Of a stretch of DNA of 64,000 nt, positions 35,220 through 44,390 are shown piece by piece. The translations under genes were made by a program, and so were the position numbers. This stretch comes from Flavobacterium hydatis (GTDB lineage: Bacteria; Bacteroidota; Bacteroidia; Flavobacteriales; Flavobacteriaceae). The notes beneath the pieces are model-generated. The model did no database searches and had not been told where the DNA came from. It saw only the letters and a program-made list of their open reading frames with translations. The DNA lies in the NCBI RefSeq assembly GCF_000737695.1, contig NZ_JPRM01000006.1, forward strand, positions 1-64,000, in the 5' to 3' direction. Position 1 is the stretch's first letter; each line of letters begins with the position of its first letter.

Positions 35220-35402
35220 CGTTTTAGCAAATTTAAAATTAATACTCCTACAAAGATACAATGCAAAAAAATTAAATTTGTTTAAAAATTATTTTTTTTT
35301 CTTTCAGAATTAACACCTACGACAATTTGTCATCCTCTTGGCAATTGGTATCTTATTTGAAGAATCTGAAATGCATAACGTTAAACTTAAATTTTAAAAA
35401 AT

Positions 35403-37286
35403 ATGACAACAGGTAAAATTAATGTTTCGGTAGAAAACATATTTCCCTTAATCAAGAAATTCTTATATAGCGATCACGAAATTTTCTTGCGTGAGTTGAT
35501 TTCTAACGGAACCGATGCTACTCTAAAATTAAAACACCTAACAAGTATTGGTGAAGCCAAAGTAGAATATGGCAACCCAATTATTGAAATTAAAATTGAC
35601 AAAGAAGGTAAAAAAATCCACATTATCGACCAAGGTCTTGGGATGACTGCCGACGAAGTTGAAAAATACATCAACCAAGTCGCTTTCTCTGGAGCTGAGG
35701 AATTTTTGGATAAATATAAAGACTCAGCAAAAGATTCAGGAATTATAGGTCATTTTGGTCTAGGATTTTACTCAGCCTTTATGGTTGCTGAGAAAGTAGA
35801 AATTTTTACTAAATCATACAAAGACGAACCAGCTGCACATTGGTCATGTGATGGTAGCCCAGAATTTACTCTAGAGCCAACTGACAAAACTACACGTGGA
35901 ACTGAAATCGTATTACATATTGCCGAAGATTCTCTTGAATTTTTAGAAGATTCTAAAATTCATGAACTATTGAATAAGTATAATAAGTTCATGCCTATTC
36001 CTATTAAATTCGGAACTAGAACAGAAACTCTTCCTAAACCAGAAGATGCTCCTGAAGATTATGTAAACGAAACTATAGAAGTAGACAATATCATCAATAA
36101 CCCAAATCCAGCTTGGACTAAACAACCAACTGAATTATCTGAAGAGGATTATAAGAGTTTCTACCGCGAATTGTATCCAATGCAATTTGAAGATCCTTTA
36201 TTCAACATTCACTTAAATGTGGATTATCCGTTTAACCTAACAGGAATTTTATACTTCCCAAAATTAGGTTCGGATATGCAAATTCAAAAAGACAAAATTC
36301 AATTGTACCAAAATCAGGTTTATGTAACTGATAATGTAGAAGGAATTGTTCCTGAATTTTTAACTATGTTAAAAGGAGTTATCGATTCTCCAGACATTCC
36401 GTTAAACGTTTCTCGTTCTGGCTTACAAGCTGATGGTGCTGTTAAGAAAATATCAAACTACATTACTCGTAAAGTAGCCGATAAATTAAAAGCATTATTT
36501 AATGAAAACCGTGCAGATTTTGAATCAAAATGGAACGACATTAAAATCGTTTTAGAGTACGGAATGCTTTCTGAAGATAAATTCTACGAAAAAGCTGGTG
36601 CATTTGTTTTGTATCCAACTGTAGATGATAAATATTTTACTCTTGAAGAATTAAAAGAGAAATTAAAAGAAAACCAAACCGATAAAGACGGAAAATTGGT
36701 AGTTCTTTATGCTGGAAACAAAGATGCACAACACTCTTATATAGAAACAGCAAAAGAAAAAGGATACGAAGTATTGCTTTTAGATTCTCCTATTATCTCG
36801 CATTTAATTCAGAAAATAGAAGGTGATAATAAAGATGTAACTTTCGTACGTGTCGATTCTGATCATATTGATAACTTAATCAAGAAAGACGAAAACACGA
36901 TTTCTAAATTATCTGATGAAGAAAAAGAAACATTAAAAACATCATTAGAAGCTTATATCCCAAAAGCATATAGTGTACAACTAGAAGCTATGGATAGCCA
37001 AGCTGCTCCATTTATCATTACGCAACCAGAATTTATGCGTAGAATGAAAGAAATGAGTCAGTCAGGTGGATCTGGAATGTTTGGTATGGGCAATATGCCA
37101 GAGATGTACAACTTGGTAGTAAACACAAATTCTGATTTAGCTACTAGCATCTTGAATACCGAAGACAAAACACATCAGGAACATTTGGTTAAACAAGCAT
37201 TAGATTTAGCTAAATTATCTCAAAACTTATTAAAAGGTGAAGCATTAACTGCTTTTGTAAAAAGAAGTTTTGAAATGATTAAATAA
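35403..37286 (+). CDS. htpG: Chaperone HtpG (Hsp90)
   Basis: A 627-residue Hsp90 with an N-terminal GHKL ATPase domain (FLRELISNGTDA, IDQGLGMT, GHFGLGFYSAFMVAEKVEI), a middle domain containing the catalytic-loop Arg in the NVSRSGLQAD segment, and a C-terminal dimerisation domain. The Asn box reads NGTDA instead of the commoner NASDA, with the ATP-binding Asn and Asp kept. It refolds client proteins under stress in the cytosol. Monocistronic with a terminator at 37320. Confidence 0.97.
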   Translation: MTTGKINVSVENIFPLIKKFLYSDHEIFLRELISNGTDATLKLKHLTSIGEAKVEYGNPIIEIKIDKEGKKIHIIDQGLGMTADEVEKYINQVAFSGAEEFLDKYKDSAKDSGIIGHFGLGFYSAFMVAEKVEIFTKSYKDEPAAHWSCDGSPEFTLEPTDKTTRGTEIVLHIAEDSLEFLEDSKIHELLNKYNKFMPIPIKFGTRTETLPKPEDAPEDYVNETIEVDNIINNPNPAWTKQPTELSEEDYKSFYRELYPMQFEDPLFNIHLNVDYPFNLTGILYFPKLGSDMQIQKDKIQLYQNQVYVTDNVEGIVPEFLTMLKGVIDSPDIPLNVSRSGLQADGAVKKISNYITRKVADKLKALFNENRADFESKWNDIKIVLEYGMLSEDKFYEKAGAFVLYPTVDDKYFTLEELKEKLKENQTDKDGKLVVLYAGNKDAQHSYIETAKEKGYEVLLLDSPIISHLIQKIEGDNKDVTFVRVDSDHIDNLIKKDENTISKLSDEEKETLKTSLEAYIPKAYSVQLEAMDSQAAPFIITQPEFMRRMKEMSQSGGSGMFGMGNMPEMYNLVVNTNSDLATSILNTEDKTHQEHLVKQALDLAKLSQNLLKGEALTAFVKRSFEMIK

Positions 37287-37319
37287 CATGATATTAAGCC
37301 CTAAAGGCTATATCATTAC

Positions 37320-37352
37320 AAAGCCCCTCAGGTTATACTTGAGGGGCTTTTT
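37320..37352 (+). terminator. Terminator of htpG
   Basis: Stem AAAGCCCCTCA / TGAGGGGCTTT followed by a T-run. Confidence 0.9.
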
Positions 37353-37491
37353 GTTTGAAAAAACAAAATATTTCTAACTATTCTACTAAATAATCCCAAA
37401 AAAAAGTACTTATTCCTGTTTTTTAACATAAGCTATTTACATAACTTTAACCCGCTTTTAAAAAAGTTACTTATTAAAAAAACAGAACACT

Positions 37492-37845
37492 ATGAGGAAA
37501 ATTTACCGTTATGAAAAATTGTCATTCTCGGCTCCCGCCGATGAAGATGTTAATTTTGAAATCAAATTTATATCCGATGGTAATATAGGACATACCGTAA
37601 TTAATATACCCGGAGATAATGATTCTGAAATTGCTAATTCTGGTAAATGTTCTCTAGGAAAAATCCAATCACTCACATCTGAAAAAACAATTAGTGTTTC
37701 GGACATTGCTAATCCTATACCCAACGAAGACACAATTGCTATTGAATACTACATCAATAAAAAACTAATTGCAAAACACTCTAATCCTAAAAGTGAAACA
37801 GATCGACCGTATGTAATCCTAACTATCAAATTTTCTGTGAAATGA
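37492..37845 (+). CDS. Small beta-rich protein of unknown family (locus gene A)
   Basis: A 117-residue protein without signal peptide. It is unrecognised. Alternating hydrophobic stretches (FEIKFISDG, HTVINIPG, IAIEYYINKKLIAKH, YVILTIKFSVK) suggest a small beta-sandwich. Its stop codon overlaps the start of the next gene by four bases (ATGA), which indicates translational coupling and a shared job with the outer-membrane protein. The promoter is probably the TAACTTTA-containing stretch about 50 bp upstream. Confidence 0.75.
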   Translation: MRKIYRYEKLSFSAPADEDVNFEIKFISDGNIGHTVINIPGDNDSEIANSGKCSLGKIQSLTSEKTISVSDIANPIPNEDTIAIEYYINKKLIAKHSNPKSETDRPYVILTIKFSVK

Positions 37846-39146
37846 AAAATTGGATTGTAATAATTACCTTTTTTTATTTCGGAACCCTTCAGGCACAAAA
37901 AAAATTAGACATCCTTACAACACCTACTTCTCCAGCTGCATCGGTTTTAGGCATGCAGCCAAGTGCCATATTACAACCTAAATCTTATCGCGCTCTAGAA
38001 ACAGCTCTTTTTTCGAACTTTAACGATGAAAACGGAAACAGTATAATTCCAAATGATTTTGGTCTCGAGTTTATGCCGTATTGGGCTAATGATCATGGTA
38101 TAAGTTTAGAAGAATACCTTTATCCAAAAGCAAACCTTGATCAGCTTTTGCGAAATTCCTCATTTTCGTTGGCTTCTACTCAAAACTTCATGTTACAAGA
38201 CAGTACAAATACAAGAAGTTTGGCTTTTGGTTATCGCACCTCTATCTATTTTGGAAACAAAAGAGATAAAGAAATCATCCAAAAGCACATAAAAACCTTA
38301 AGCGATAATCAGCGTATTGGCTCTAAAATATTAGCTGAACTTAGTGAACTTGCTGATAAATTTAAATTTAAAACGAAAAGAGAATACTTAACAGCCATTC
38401 GGGATAAACTCACCAATCGTATTTACGAAGTACTCGATAAAAAATCGATGAAAGAAGCCGAAGAAATAACCAAGAATATTTATGACGCTACAGATTCACT
38501 TCCGTTTAACGAAAATGATCTTGACTCCTTTTTCATTGCATTTTCTGAATTAATAGAAAATAAATCAATGGGGAGTTACGACGAATTTAAATCTTACATC
38601 TTATCCCGTCAAGGTTTAAGTATAGATTTGGCTTATGCCTTATCATTGAATTTCCCTACCAATGATTTTAAAAACTCTAATATACCCAGACAATCATTTT
38701 GGATTACCCCTTCGTATAAATTCTCAGATAAAATTAGTTTTCTAAAAGCCACAGGAGTTTTACGTTACGAATGGTACAACAAGAAATATTTTGAAAATTA
38801 TTTCCCAGACACTAACGTATACAAGAACAATTTTGATTATGGATTGGCTTTATCAGGGCAATTCAAGAAATTTTCATTAGAATTTGAAGCAACCGGAAGA
38901 CAAAGTAGTTCTCTCTTGATTACTAGTACCGATGCTGCTGGAAACATATTATACACTAAAGAAAATACATCAGATTTTCAGTACATCGGAACATTTAGCT
39001 ACAGGCTCACAGAACAAATTGCCCTAACCTATCAAATCGGGAGTTCTTTTATACCCGTTTTTAACCATAACGGAACATTAATTTCGCTTCTGTCATTAAA
39101 CTTTGGCTTTGGTGGCCCCAACGTTACTGATCTAACTTCAAAATAA
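37842..39146 (+). CDS. Putative outer-membrane protein of unknown family (locus gene B)
   Basis: A 434-residue exported protein with a signal peptide ending GTLQAQ. The N-terminal third has SPAASVLGMQPSAILQPKSYRALETALFSNF, a pattern seen in outer-membrane barrel proteins; a helical charged section (about 150-260) is inserted; the C-terminal part is again barrel-like with alternating aromatic strands (FGYRTSIYFG, LTYQIGSSFIP, LLSLNFGFGG). It is coupled to gene A upstream and followed after 59 bp by a hydrolase gene in the same direction. Transport or surface attachment is possible; I do not recognise the family. Confidence 0.75.
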   Translation: MKNWIVIITFFYFGTLQAQKKLDILTTPTSPAASVLGMQPSAILQPKSYRALETALFSNFNDENGNSIIPNDFGLEFMPYWANDHGISLEEYLYPKANLDQLLRNSSFSLASTQNFMLQDSTNTRSLAFGYRTSIYFGNKRDKEIIQKHIKTLSDNQRIGSKILAELSELADKFKFKTKREYLTAIRDKLTNRIYEVLDKKSMKEAEEITKNIYDATDSLPFNENDLDSFFIAFSELIENKSMGSYDEFKSYILSRQGLSIDLAYALSLNFPTNDFKNSNIPRQSFWITPSYKFSDKISFLKATGVLRYEWYNKKYFENYFPDTNVYKNNFDYGLALSGQFKKFSLEFEATGRQSSSLLITSTDAAGNILYTKENTSDFQYIGTFSYRLTEQIALTYQIGSSFIPVFNHNGTLISLLSLNFGFGGPNVTDLTSK

Positions 39147-39205
39147 ATCTCAAAAAAAATAATACTCAAACCTACAATCGATGATTTTAAATCATCATAA
39201 ATAAT

Positions 39206-40405
39206 ATGGCAACTAAAACAGGAATTTATATTACCGGACTCGGACAATCTATACACAATGAAACTGTAGAAAAATATACAGAAAGACTTAGAAACGAATT
39301 GAACTTTACCACAACTGGTTTTAATTATTTTATTAAAACAGAAAAAATCTCTTATCAACCCGAGAGAAATAGCACTGTGGTAAGTCTTTTTAAAAAAGAT
39401 AAAAATGACAATGAAGAATTAATATATAAAATATATGATTTTCAATACCATAAAATCTTAACCGAAAAATTTGAACATTATAACATCTTCATAAAAAACC
39501 TTATTCTATTTAGTTTAATAATTAAGAAAACGCCTCAAATCACTTTAAGGTTTTTCAGAAAAAAAGAATTCAGCAGTCCTTACCAAACTACCTATGCATT
39601 TTCTATCCTTTTGATAATTTCATTATGTGTTCTTTTTTTAATTCCAGCTTGTATAGATTTAATGACTAATGAAAGCATTATAAAAAACATTTCTAAACTA
39701 CTTTATCACTTCGGCTATGATATTGATGTAGAAAGAATACATAATTACGGCAAATACGTTCTTTCGATAACGACATTAATTTTAATTTTTGCTCCCCAAT
39801 CCAAAACGATCATAACATCATTGGCAACCGAGTTTTCTTGTGTTGATAGTTATATCGCCAATGGAGAACAAAGCCAAATTGTATTAGGAAATCTTGATTC
39901 GCTTGTAGAGTATATTGCGGAGAATGAAGTTGAGCCAGAAATCCATTTTCATTGTTACAGCTTCGGGAGCATCTTAGCAACTGATCTTATTTTTCCTGTA
40001 GCCGAGATTCCACCATCAGATAACATCCAAAAACTAACCAAACTTCTTATTACAACAGGAAATCCTTATGAATTTATAAACGCCTATTACCCTTCTTTTT
40101 TTAAGAGAAGAAGTGCGATAATGGAAAACAACATAAAATGGCTGAACATTTATTCTGTTTCTGATGTTTTTGCTACAAATTTTAGAAAAGATGATACTCG
40201 AGGTGAAGCTGAGTTTGGAATAAAAAATATTGCCATTATTCCAGAAAATATTAACTACGAGATTACATCTGACAAATCTGGCATAATTGCCTTTTTCTCA
40301 TTAAACAGTATCAAAATGCACAAATGTTACTGGGATCCATCTACAATAGGTCAGAGTTGTATGAAAGTATTATTACCTAAATTAATCGGTAGCAAACACA
40401 TATAA
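39206..40405 (+). CDS. Membrane-anchored alpha/beta-hydrolase-like protein (locus gene C)
   Basis: A 399-residue protein. It opens with a hydrolase-like strand GIYITGLGQS, carries two hydrophobic segments (about 130-149 and 183-200) that could form a membrane hairpin, and then has an elbow HCYSFGS with Ser252, where the usual first Gly of GxSxG is Cys250. Candidate acid and base are the Asp in IYSVSDVFATNF and the His in KMHKCYW. The N-terminal half also holds many charged residues facing the cytosol. It sits between the outer-membrane protein and an LCAT-like lipase. The call is inferred from motifs; substrate unknown. Confidence 0.65.
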   Translation: MATKTGIYITGLGQSIHNETVEKYTERLRNELNFTTTGFNYFIKTEKISYQPERNSTVVSLFKKDKNDNEELIYKIYDFQYHKILTEKFEHYNIFIKNLILFSLIIKKTPQITLRFFRKKEFSSPYQTTYAFSILLIISLCVLFLIPACIDLMTNESIIKNISKLLYHFGYDIDVERIHNYGKYVLSITTLILIFAPQSKTIITSLATEFSCVDSYIANGEQSQIVLGNLDSLVEYIAENEVEPEIHFHCYSFGSILATDLIFPVAEIPPSDNIQKLTKLLITTGNPYEFINAYYPSFFKRRSAIMENNIKWLNIYSVSDVFATNFRKDDTRGEAEFGIKNIAIIPENINYEITSDKSGIIAFFSLNSIKMHKCYWDPSTIGQSCMKVLLPKLIGSKHI

Positions 40406-40466
40406 ACAAATGACAATCAATATATAATAAAAATAAGTATTACTTTAGATAGCAAAATCTAGCCCC

Positions 40467-41672
40467 ATGAAACCTATCATCTTTATCCCCGGAATTCAAG
40501 CTACAAGTCTTGTTAACAGTAATACTTTCGATTTTAATTATATCTGGAACGCATACGACACCTTAGGTTCCTCTATTGGTTCCTCTATTTTTGGAGCGTA
40601 TATTAACGAAAACCTACAATTTAATCCTTTATACGATCAAGGAATTGAAACGATAATAGAACGCAATCATATCGCTAAATTTCCTTACGAGAATTCTATT
40701 GCTAAATTAAAAAACAAACTAAACGAAACCAGAGCATATAAAAACACTCCTGTCTTTTTATTCGGTTACGATTGGCGAATGTCTAACATGGAAAGCGCCA
40801 AACGTTTGAAGATTTACATCGAATACCTCAAGCATAAACTTCAGGATCAAAACATCGAAGGATTCCGTTTTATTACTCATAGCATGGGAGGATTAGTTTT
40901 AAACTGCTATCTAAACTTATTAAATGATGATTTTTCGGGAATTGATAAAATAGTCATGAATGCTCCTCCTTTTTTAGGATCTCCCTATGCATTAGTTCAT
41001 ATGGTAAAAGGAGATGGAGGTTTAAGAAGTATCTTAAATTGGGTAATAGGAAGAAATGAGGATATGCGTAAAGTTATCCGAACTTATCCTGGGGTTTATG
41101 AGTTATTACCCATTTACAAAGATGCCTTAACCTATACAGATAATAATGAATCGCTGGATCTTTTGAAAAAAGAATATTGGCAAGACAATTTATACAGAGA
41201 TATCGAACCTCTTTTTGACTCACGATTAGCGCTTTTAAAAGAATTTCGTTCTCCCACAGGTTTAAGAAACTTATCTGATTTGCCTCAAGCACTAAAAGAC
41301 AGAATGATAATTATTGTTGGCGAAGATGACAAAACATTCACTAAGGTAAAAGTCTTAAAAAAAGGGAATAACAATATTGCAAATTTAGTCGACCTAGGTT
41401 CTCTTAATGACGGAAGAGAATCTGGCGACGGAACTGTTCCTTTTAAAAGTTCGTCTATTTATGCAAAAGACATTAAAACATTTGCAGTGAAGAAAGAAAA
41501 CTTCTTTGATGAAATAAGTAACAATCTCGATTTTCATGGTTTATTCCTAAATGATAGTCGGGTACAGAATATTATACAACGCTATTTTTTAACCGAAAGC
41601 GCCAACCCAAAACTCAGCGGTCTTAAAAATTGGTGGGACACTCCTAACGGAAGTGTTAGAAAAGTAGAGTGA
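40467..41672 (+). CDS. LCAT/PGAP1-like alpha/beta hydrolase (lipase/acyltransferase) (locus gene D)
   Basis: A 401-residue protein with the lecithin:cholesterol acyltransferase layout: N-terminal strand IIFIPGIQATSL, the LFGYDWRMSN segment, a nucleophile elbow THSMGGLV with Ser139, GDGTVPFKSS with the catalytic Asp, and LDFHGLF with the catalytic His. No signal peptide is visible, so it would act in the cytosol or at the inner membrane face. It ends the four-gene run starting at 37492 and follows gene C by 61 bp. It likely acts on lipid esters; product unknown. Confidence 0.8.
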   Translation: MKPIIFIPGIQATSLVNSNTFDFNYIWNAYDTLGSSIGSSIFGAYINENLQFNPLYDQGIETIIERNHIAKFPYENSIAKLKNKLNETRAYKNTPVFLFGYDWRMSNMESAKRLKIYIEYLKHKLQDQNIEGFRFITHSMGGLVLNCYLNLLNDDFSGIDKIVMNAPPFLGSPYALVHMVKGDGGLRSILNWVIGRNEDMRKVIRTYPGVYELLPIYKDALTYTDNNESLDLLKKEYWQDNLYRDIEPLFDSRLALLKEFRSPTGLRNLSDLPQALKDRMIIIVGEDDKTFTKVKVLKKGNNNIANLVDLGSLNDGRESGDGTVPFKSSSIYAKDIKTFAVKKENFFDEISNNLDFHGLFLNDSRVQNIIQRYFLTESANPKLSGLKNWWDTPNGSVRKVE

Positions 41673-41799
41673 TTAAACAATTATGAATAATCTATAAACA
41701 AGACACTTTCGAGAGGTTTTTCTTAAAATCATCAATAGAAACAATGCTCTAAATACAATATCCTAATTAAATCCATTTTTTTAATTACTTACTAAAGCC

Positions 41800-41807
41800 T
41801 ATCTTTG
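41800..41807 (+). promoter_or_regulatory. -7 element (TATCTTTG) of the EamA transporter gene
   Basis: Full match to TAnnTTTG, 42 bp upstream of the chosen ATG. It lies at the 5' end of a longer reading frame, which argues for the internal start. Confidence 0.6.
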
Positions 41808-41849
41808 CAGGCTTTATTTTTAAAAACAGAAAGCAGTAAATTATATAAA

Positions 41850-42746
41850 ATGACAAAAAATAACGTATTAAAAGGAGTATTTCTAGTAGCATTTGGCGCA
41901 ACAAGTTATGGTATGTTGGCCACTTTTGTAAAAATGTCATACGATGAAGGATTCACAACAGCAGAAGTAACTACTTCTCAATTTATATTAGGAATCATTG
42001 GGATCCTAATCATCAACGCTTTCCAGAAAGCAAAACATAAAGACACAGTTGTTAATGCAACTCCAAAAAACATTGCTCAATTAATGACGGCTGGAACCTC
42101 ATTAGGAATGACAAGTTTGTTTTATTATCTGGCTGTAAAATACATTCCAGTTTCTATCGGAATTGTTTTATTGATGCAAACAGTATGGATGGGAGTTTTA
42201 CTAGAAATGATTCTAGAAAAGAAACTTCCTTCTAAACAAAAAGTAGTTGCTGTAATTATTGTATTAGTAGGTACAGTATTAGCTACTAATATTACTCAAA
42301 ACGAAATACAATTAGATTGGCGTGGTCTTGTGTGGGGTTGCTTAGCTGCTGCTTCATTTACAACAACAATGTTTACTGCAAACCGAGTTGCTACCGAAAT
42401 TTCGTCAGCACAACGTAGTTTATATATGCTTCTAGGAGGTGCTGTTATTGTATTTTCTTTTGCAATAGCGACACAAACAACTCCATTTAACTTCGAAATT
42501 TTTGCAAAATGGGGTATCATCCTTGCACTTTTTGGTACAATTATACCTCCTATGCTTATGAATGCAGGTTTCCCTCTTACAGGAATTGGACTAGGAAGTA
42601 TCGTTTCGGCACTAGAACTTCCTGTATCAGTAATGATGGCTTACGTATTGTTAAATGAGCAAGTTATATTCTTACAATGGGTTGGAATAATTTTAATCAT
42701 AATAGCCATCATTATCATGAACTTAAATTTCCAAAAGCAAAAATAA
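41850..42746 (+). CDS. EamA-family (DMT) transporter
   Basis: A 298-residue inner-membrane protein with ten hydrophobic segments in two repeats of five, as in drug/metabolite exporters (GVFLVAFGATSYGMLATFVK; GSIVSALELPVSVMMAYVLLNEQVIFLQWVGI). The substrate cannot be told. The ATG at 41850 is preferred over the upstream TTG at 41805, because the promoter element falls inside the longer frame. Monocistronic. Confidence 0.88.
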   Translation: MTKNNVLKGVFLVAFGATSYGMLATFVKMSYDEGFTTAEVTTSQFILGIIGILIINAFQKAKHKDTVVNATPKNIAQLMTAGTSLGMTSLFYYLAVKYIPVSIGIVLLMQTVWMGVLLEMILEKKLPSKQKVVAVIIVLVGTVLATNITQNEIQLDWRGLVWGCLAAASFTTTMFTANRVATEISSAQRSLYMLLGGAVIVFSFAIATQTTPFNFEIFAKWGIILALFGTIIPPMLMNAGFPLTGIGLGSIVSALELPVSVMMAYVLLNEQVIFLQWVGIILIIIAIIIMNLNFQKQK

Positions 42747-42831
42747 GTGTTAAAAAATACTTGTTAAAAAATAATTAAGATATTACCTTAAAATCCCAAT
42801 TATTTTTATAAATTCGTAATAAATTTCTATT

Positions 42832-43188
42832 ATGGATTTACCTTGGCATATATATTTAATGGCTTCGCTTTATATTTTAGCTGGGATAAACCATTTCAGA
42901 AACCCAGGAATGTACCTCAAAATCATTCCGTCTTACTTTTCAAATCCAAAATTATTAAATATTTTAAGCGGTGTCGCTGAGATTATATTAGGGTCGCTCC
43001 TATTAATCTCAGCGACATCTCATTTTGCTGCATGGGGAATTATTGCGTTATTGGTCGCAGTTTTCCCAGCAAACCTATACATGTATCAAAATAAGAAGGC
43101 AAGTTTTGGGTTACCTCGATGGGTTTTATTATTACGCATGCCTCTTCAACTCGTTTTGATTTTATGGGCATATCAATATACTTTTTAA
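42832..43188 (+). CDS. DoxX-like small membrane protein
   Basis: A 118-residue protein with four membrane helices and the DoxX-like ILAGINHFRNPGMYLKIIPSYF segment, then LLLISATSHFAAWGIIALLVAVFPANLYMYQNK. DoxX-family proteins are linked to redox and thiol stress in some bacteria, but the role of this subgroup is unknown. It ends 30 bp before aqpZ and probably shares its transcript. Confidence 0.8.
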   Translation: MDLPWHIYLMASLYILAGINHFRNPGMYLKIIPSYFSNPKLLNILSGVAEIILGSLLLISATSHFAAWGIIALLVAVFPANLYMYQNKKASFGLPRWVLLLRMPLQLVLILWAYQYTF

Positions 43189-43218
43189 CATTTATACATT
43201 AATTAAACACTTTTTATT

Positions 43219-43926
43219 ATGAAAAAACTTTTTGCTGAATTTTTTGGAACGTACTGGCTTGTATTTGGAGGTTGTGGAAGTGCTATTTTCGCAGCAGGGA
43301 TCCCTGAATTGGGAATTGGATTTGCTGGTGTAGCACTAGCTTTTGGTTTAACCGTTTTAACGATGGCTTATGCCGTAGGACATATATCAGGAGGTCACTT
43401 TAATCCCGCAGTTTCTTTTGGTCTTTGGGCTGGTGGAAGATTCCCTGCAAAAGACTTAGTACCTTACATTATCGCACAATGTGTTGGAGCAATTGCAGCC
43501 GCTGGAACTTTATATACAATTGCATCTGGCAAAGCTGGATTTGTAATTGATAATACTAAAGCTGGAGCTTTTGCATCAAATGGTTTTGGAGCTTTTTCTC
43601 CAGAAGGATACTCTTTACAATCTGCTTTTATAGCTGAATTTGTTCTGACTTTATTTTTCTTACTAATCATTCTTGGAGCAACAGATAAATTTGCTAACGG
43701 AAGATTTGCAGGAATAGCAATTGGTTTAGGACTAACATTAATTCACTTAATAAGTATTCCTATTACAAACACATCTGTAAATCCTGCAAGATCATTATCT
43801 CAAGCTGTATTTGTTGGTGGAGAACCATTATCTCAAGTTTGGTTGTTTTGGGTTGCACCAATTCTAGGAGCAATTGTAGCAGGGTTTATATACAAATCAT
43901 TGTTGCAAAATCACGATGCCGCATAA
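43219..43926 (+). CDS. aqpZ: Aquaporin Z
   Basis: A 235-residue inner-membrane water channel with six helices and two NPA boxes: HFNPAVSFG (Asn62) and [12 protein letters not shown]. Long stretches follow E. coli AqpZ closely ([61 protein letters not shown]). It balances water flux during osmotic shifts. It follows the DoxX-like gene by 30 bp and precedes a GlsB/YeaQ stress gene by 46 bp. Confidence 0.96.
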   Translation: MKKLFAEFFGTYWLVFGGCGSAIFAAGIPELGIGFAGVALAFGLTVLTMAYAVGHISGGHFNPAVSFGLWAGGRFPAKDLVPYIIAQCVGAIAAAGTLYTIASGKAGFVIDNTKAGAFASNGFGAFSPEGYSLQSAFIAEFVLTLFFLLIILGATDKFANGRFAGIAIGLGLTLIHLISIPITNTSVNPARSLSQAVFVGGEPLSQVWLFWVAPILGAIVAGFIYKSLLQNHDAA

Positions 43927-43972
43927 ATTAATATTTTCTAAAATCGATTATTAATCCCTTAAACTTTAAAAT

Positions 43973-44215
43973 ATGGAATTTTTATATTTCTTACTTATTG
44001 GAGCAATTTCTGGTTGGCTAGCAGGCCAAATATGGAAAGGCGCAGGTTTTGGACTTCTTGGCAACATCGTTGTAGGAATAGTGGGTGGCCTTATAGGTGG
44101 ATGGATTGCAGGAAAACTAGGTATTGGCGGCGGAGGTTTGCTTTGGCAAATTATAATAGCTGTCGGTGGTGCTTGGGTACTATTATTCATCATTAGTTTG
44201 ATAAAAAAAGCATAA
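43973..44215 (+). CDS. GlsB/YeaQ/YmgE-family stress membrane protein
   Basis: An 80-residue Gly-rich protein with three hydrophobic segments (GAISGWLAGQI, LLGNIVVGIVGGLIGGWIAG, LLWQIIIAVGGAWVLLFIISLI), the normal form of the transglycosylase-associated GlsB/YeaQ family found in general stress responses. Its place directly behind aqpZ suggests an osmotic or envelope stress function. The Gly-rich sequence creates a long mirror reading frame on the minus strand that is not a gene. Confidence 0.9.
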   Translation: MEFLYFLLIGAISGWLAGQIWKGAGFGLLGNIVVGIVGGLIGGWIAGKLGIGGGGLLWQIIIAVGGAWVLLFIISLIKKA

Positions 44216-44260
44216 GCATTCATATACGCTTACTATAAATAAGCAATAATCATTTTACAC

Positions 44261-44308
44261 AAAGAGAAGAAAAAAGTTTTACAACTTTATTTCTTCTCTT
44301 TTTTTTAT
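44261..44308 (+). terminator. Terminator of the DoxX-aqpZ-GlsB operon
   Basis: Stem AAAGAGAAGAAA / TTTCTTCTCTTT with an inner loop and a run of T residues, 45 bp past the stop. Confidence 0.85.
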
Positions 44309-44366
44309 CAAACAAACACACAGACTGAAAATCAAAACTTTAAAGAAATCGTATTACTAAAATTAT

Positions 44367-44374
44367 TAATTTTG
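44367..44374 (+). promoter_or_regulatory. -7 element (TAATTTTG) of the sterol desaturase-family gene
   Basis: Full match to TAnnTTTG, 16 bp upstream of the start codon, implying a very short leader. Confidence 0.5.
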
Positions 44375-44390
44375 AGTAAACACTTCTGCC

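Noticed and set aside
37509..37733. Minus-strand reading frame across locus gene A
   Set aside because: No promoter or start support, and gene A is coupled to the next gene by ATGA.
43966..44223. Minus-strand reading frame of 85 codons over the GlsB/YeaQ gene
   Set aside because: It is a Pro-rich mirror of a Gly-rich coding strand, with no sign of its own start region.
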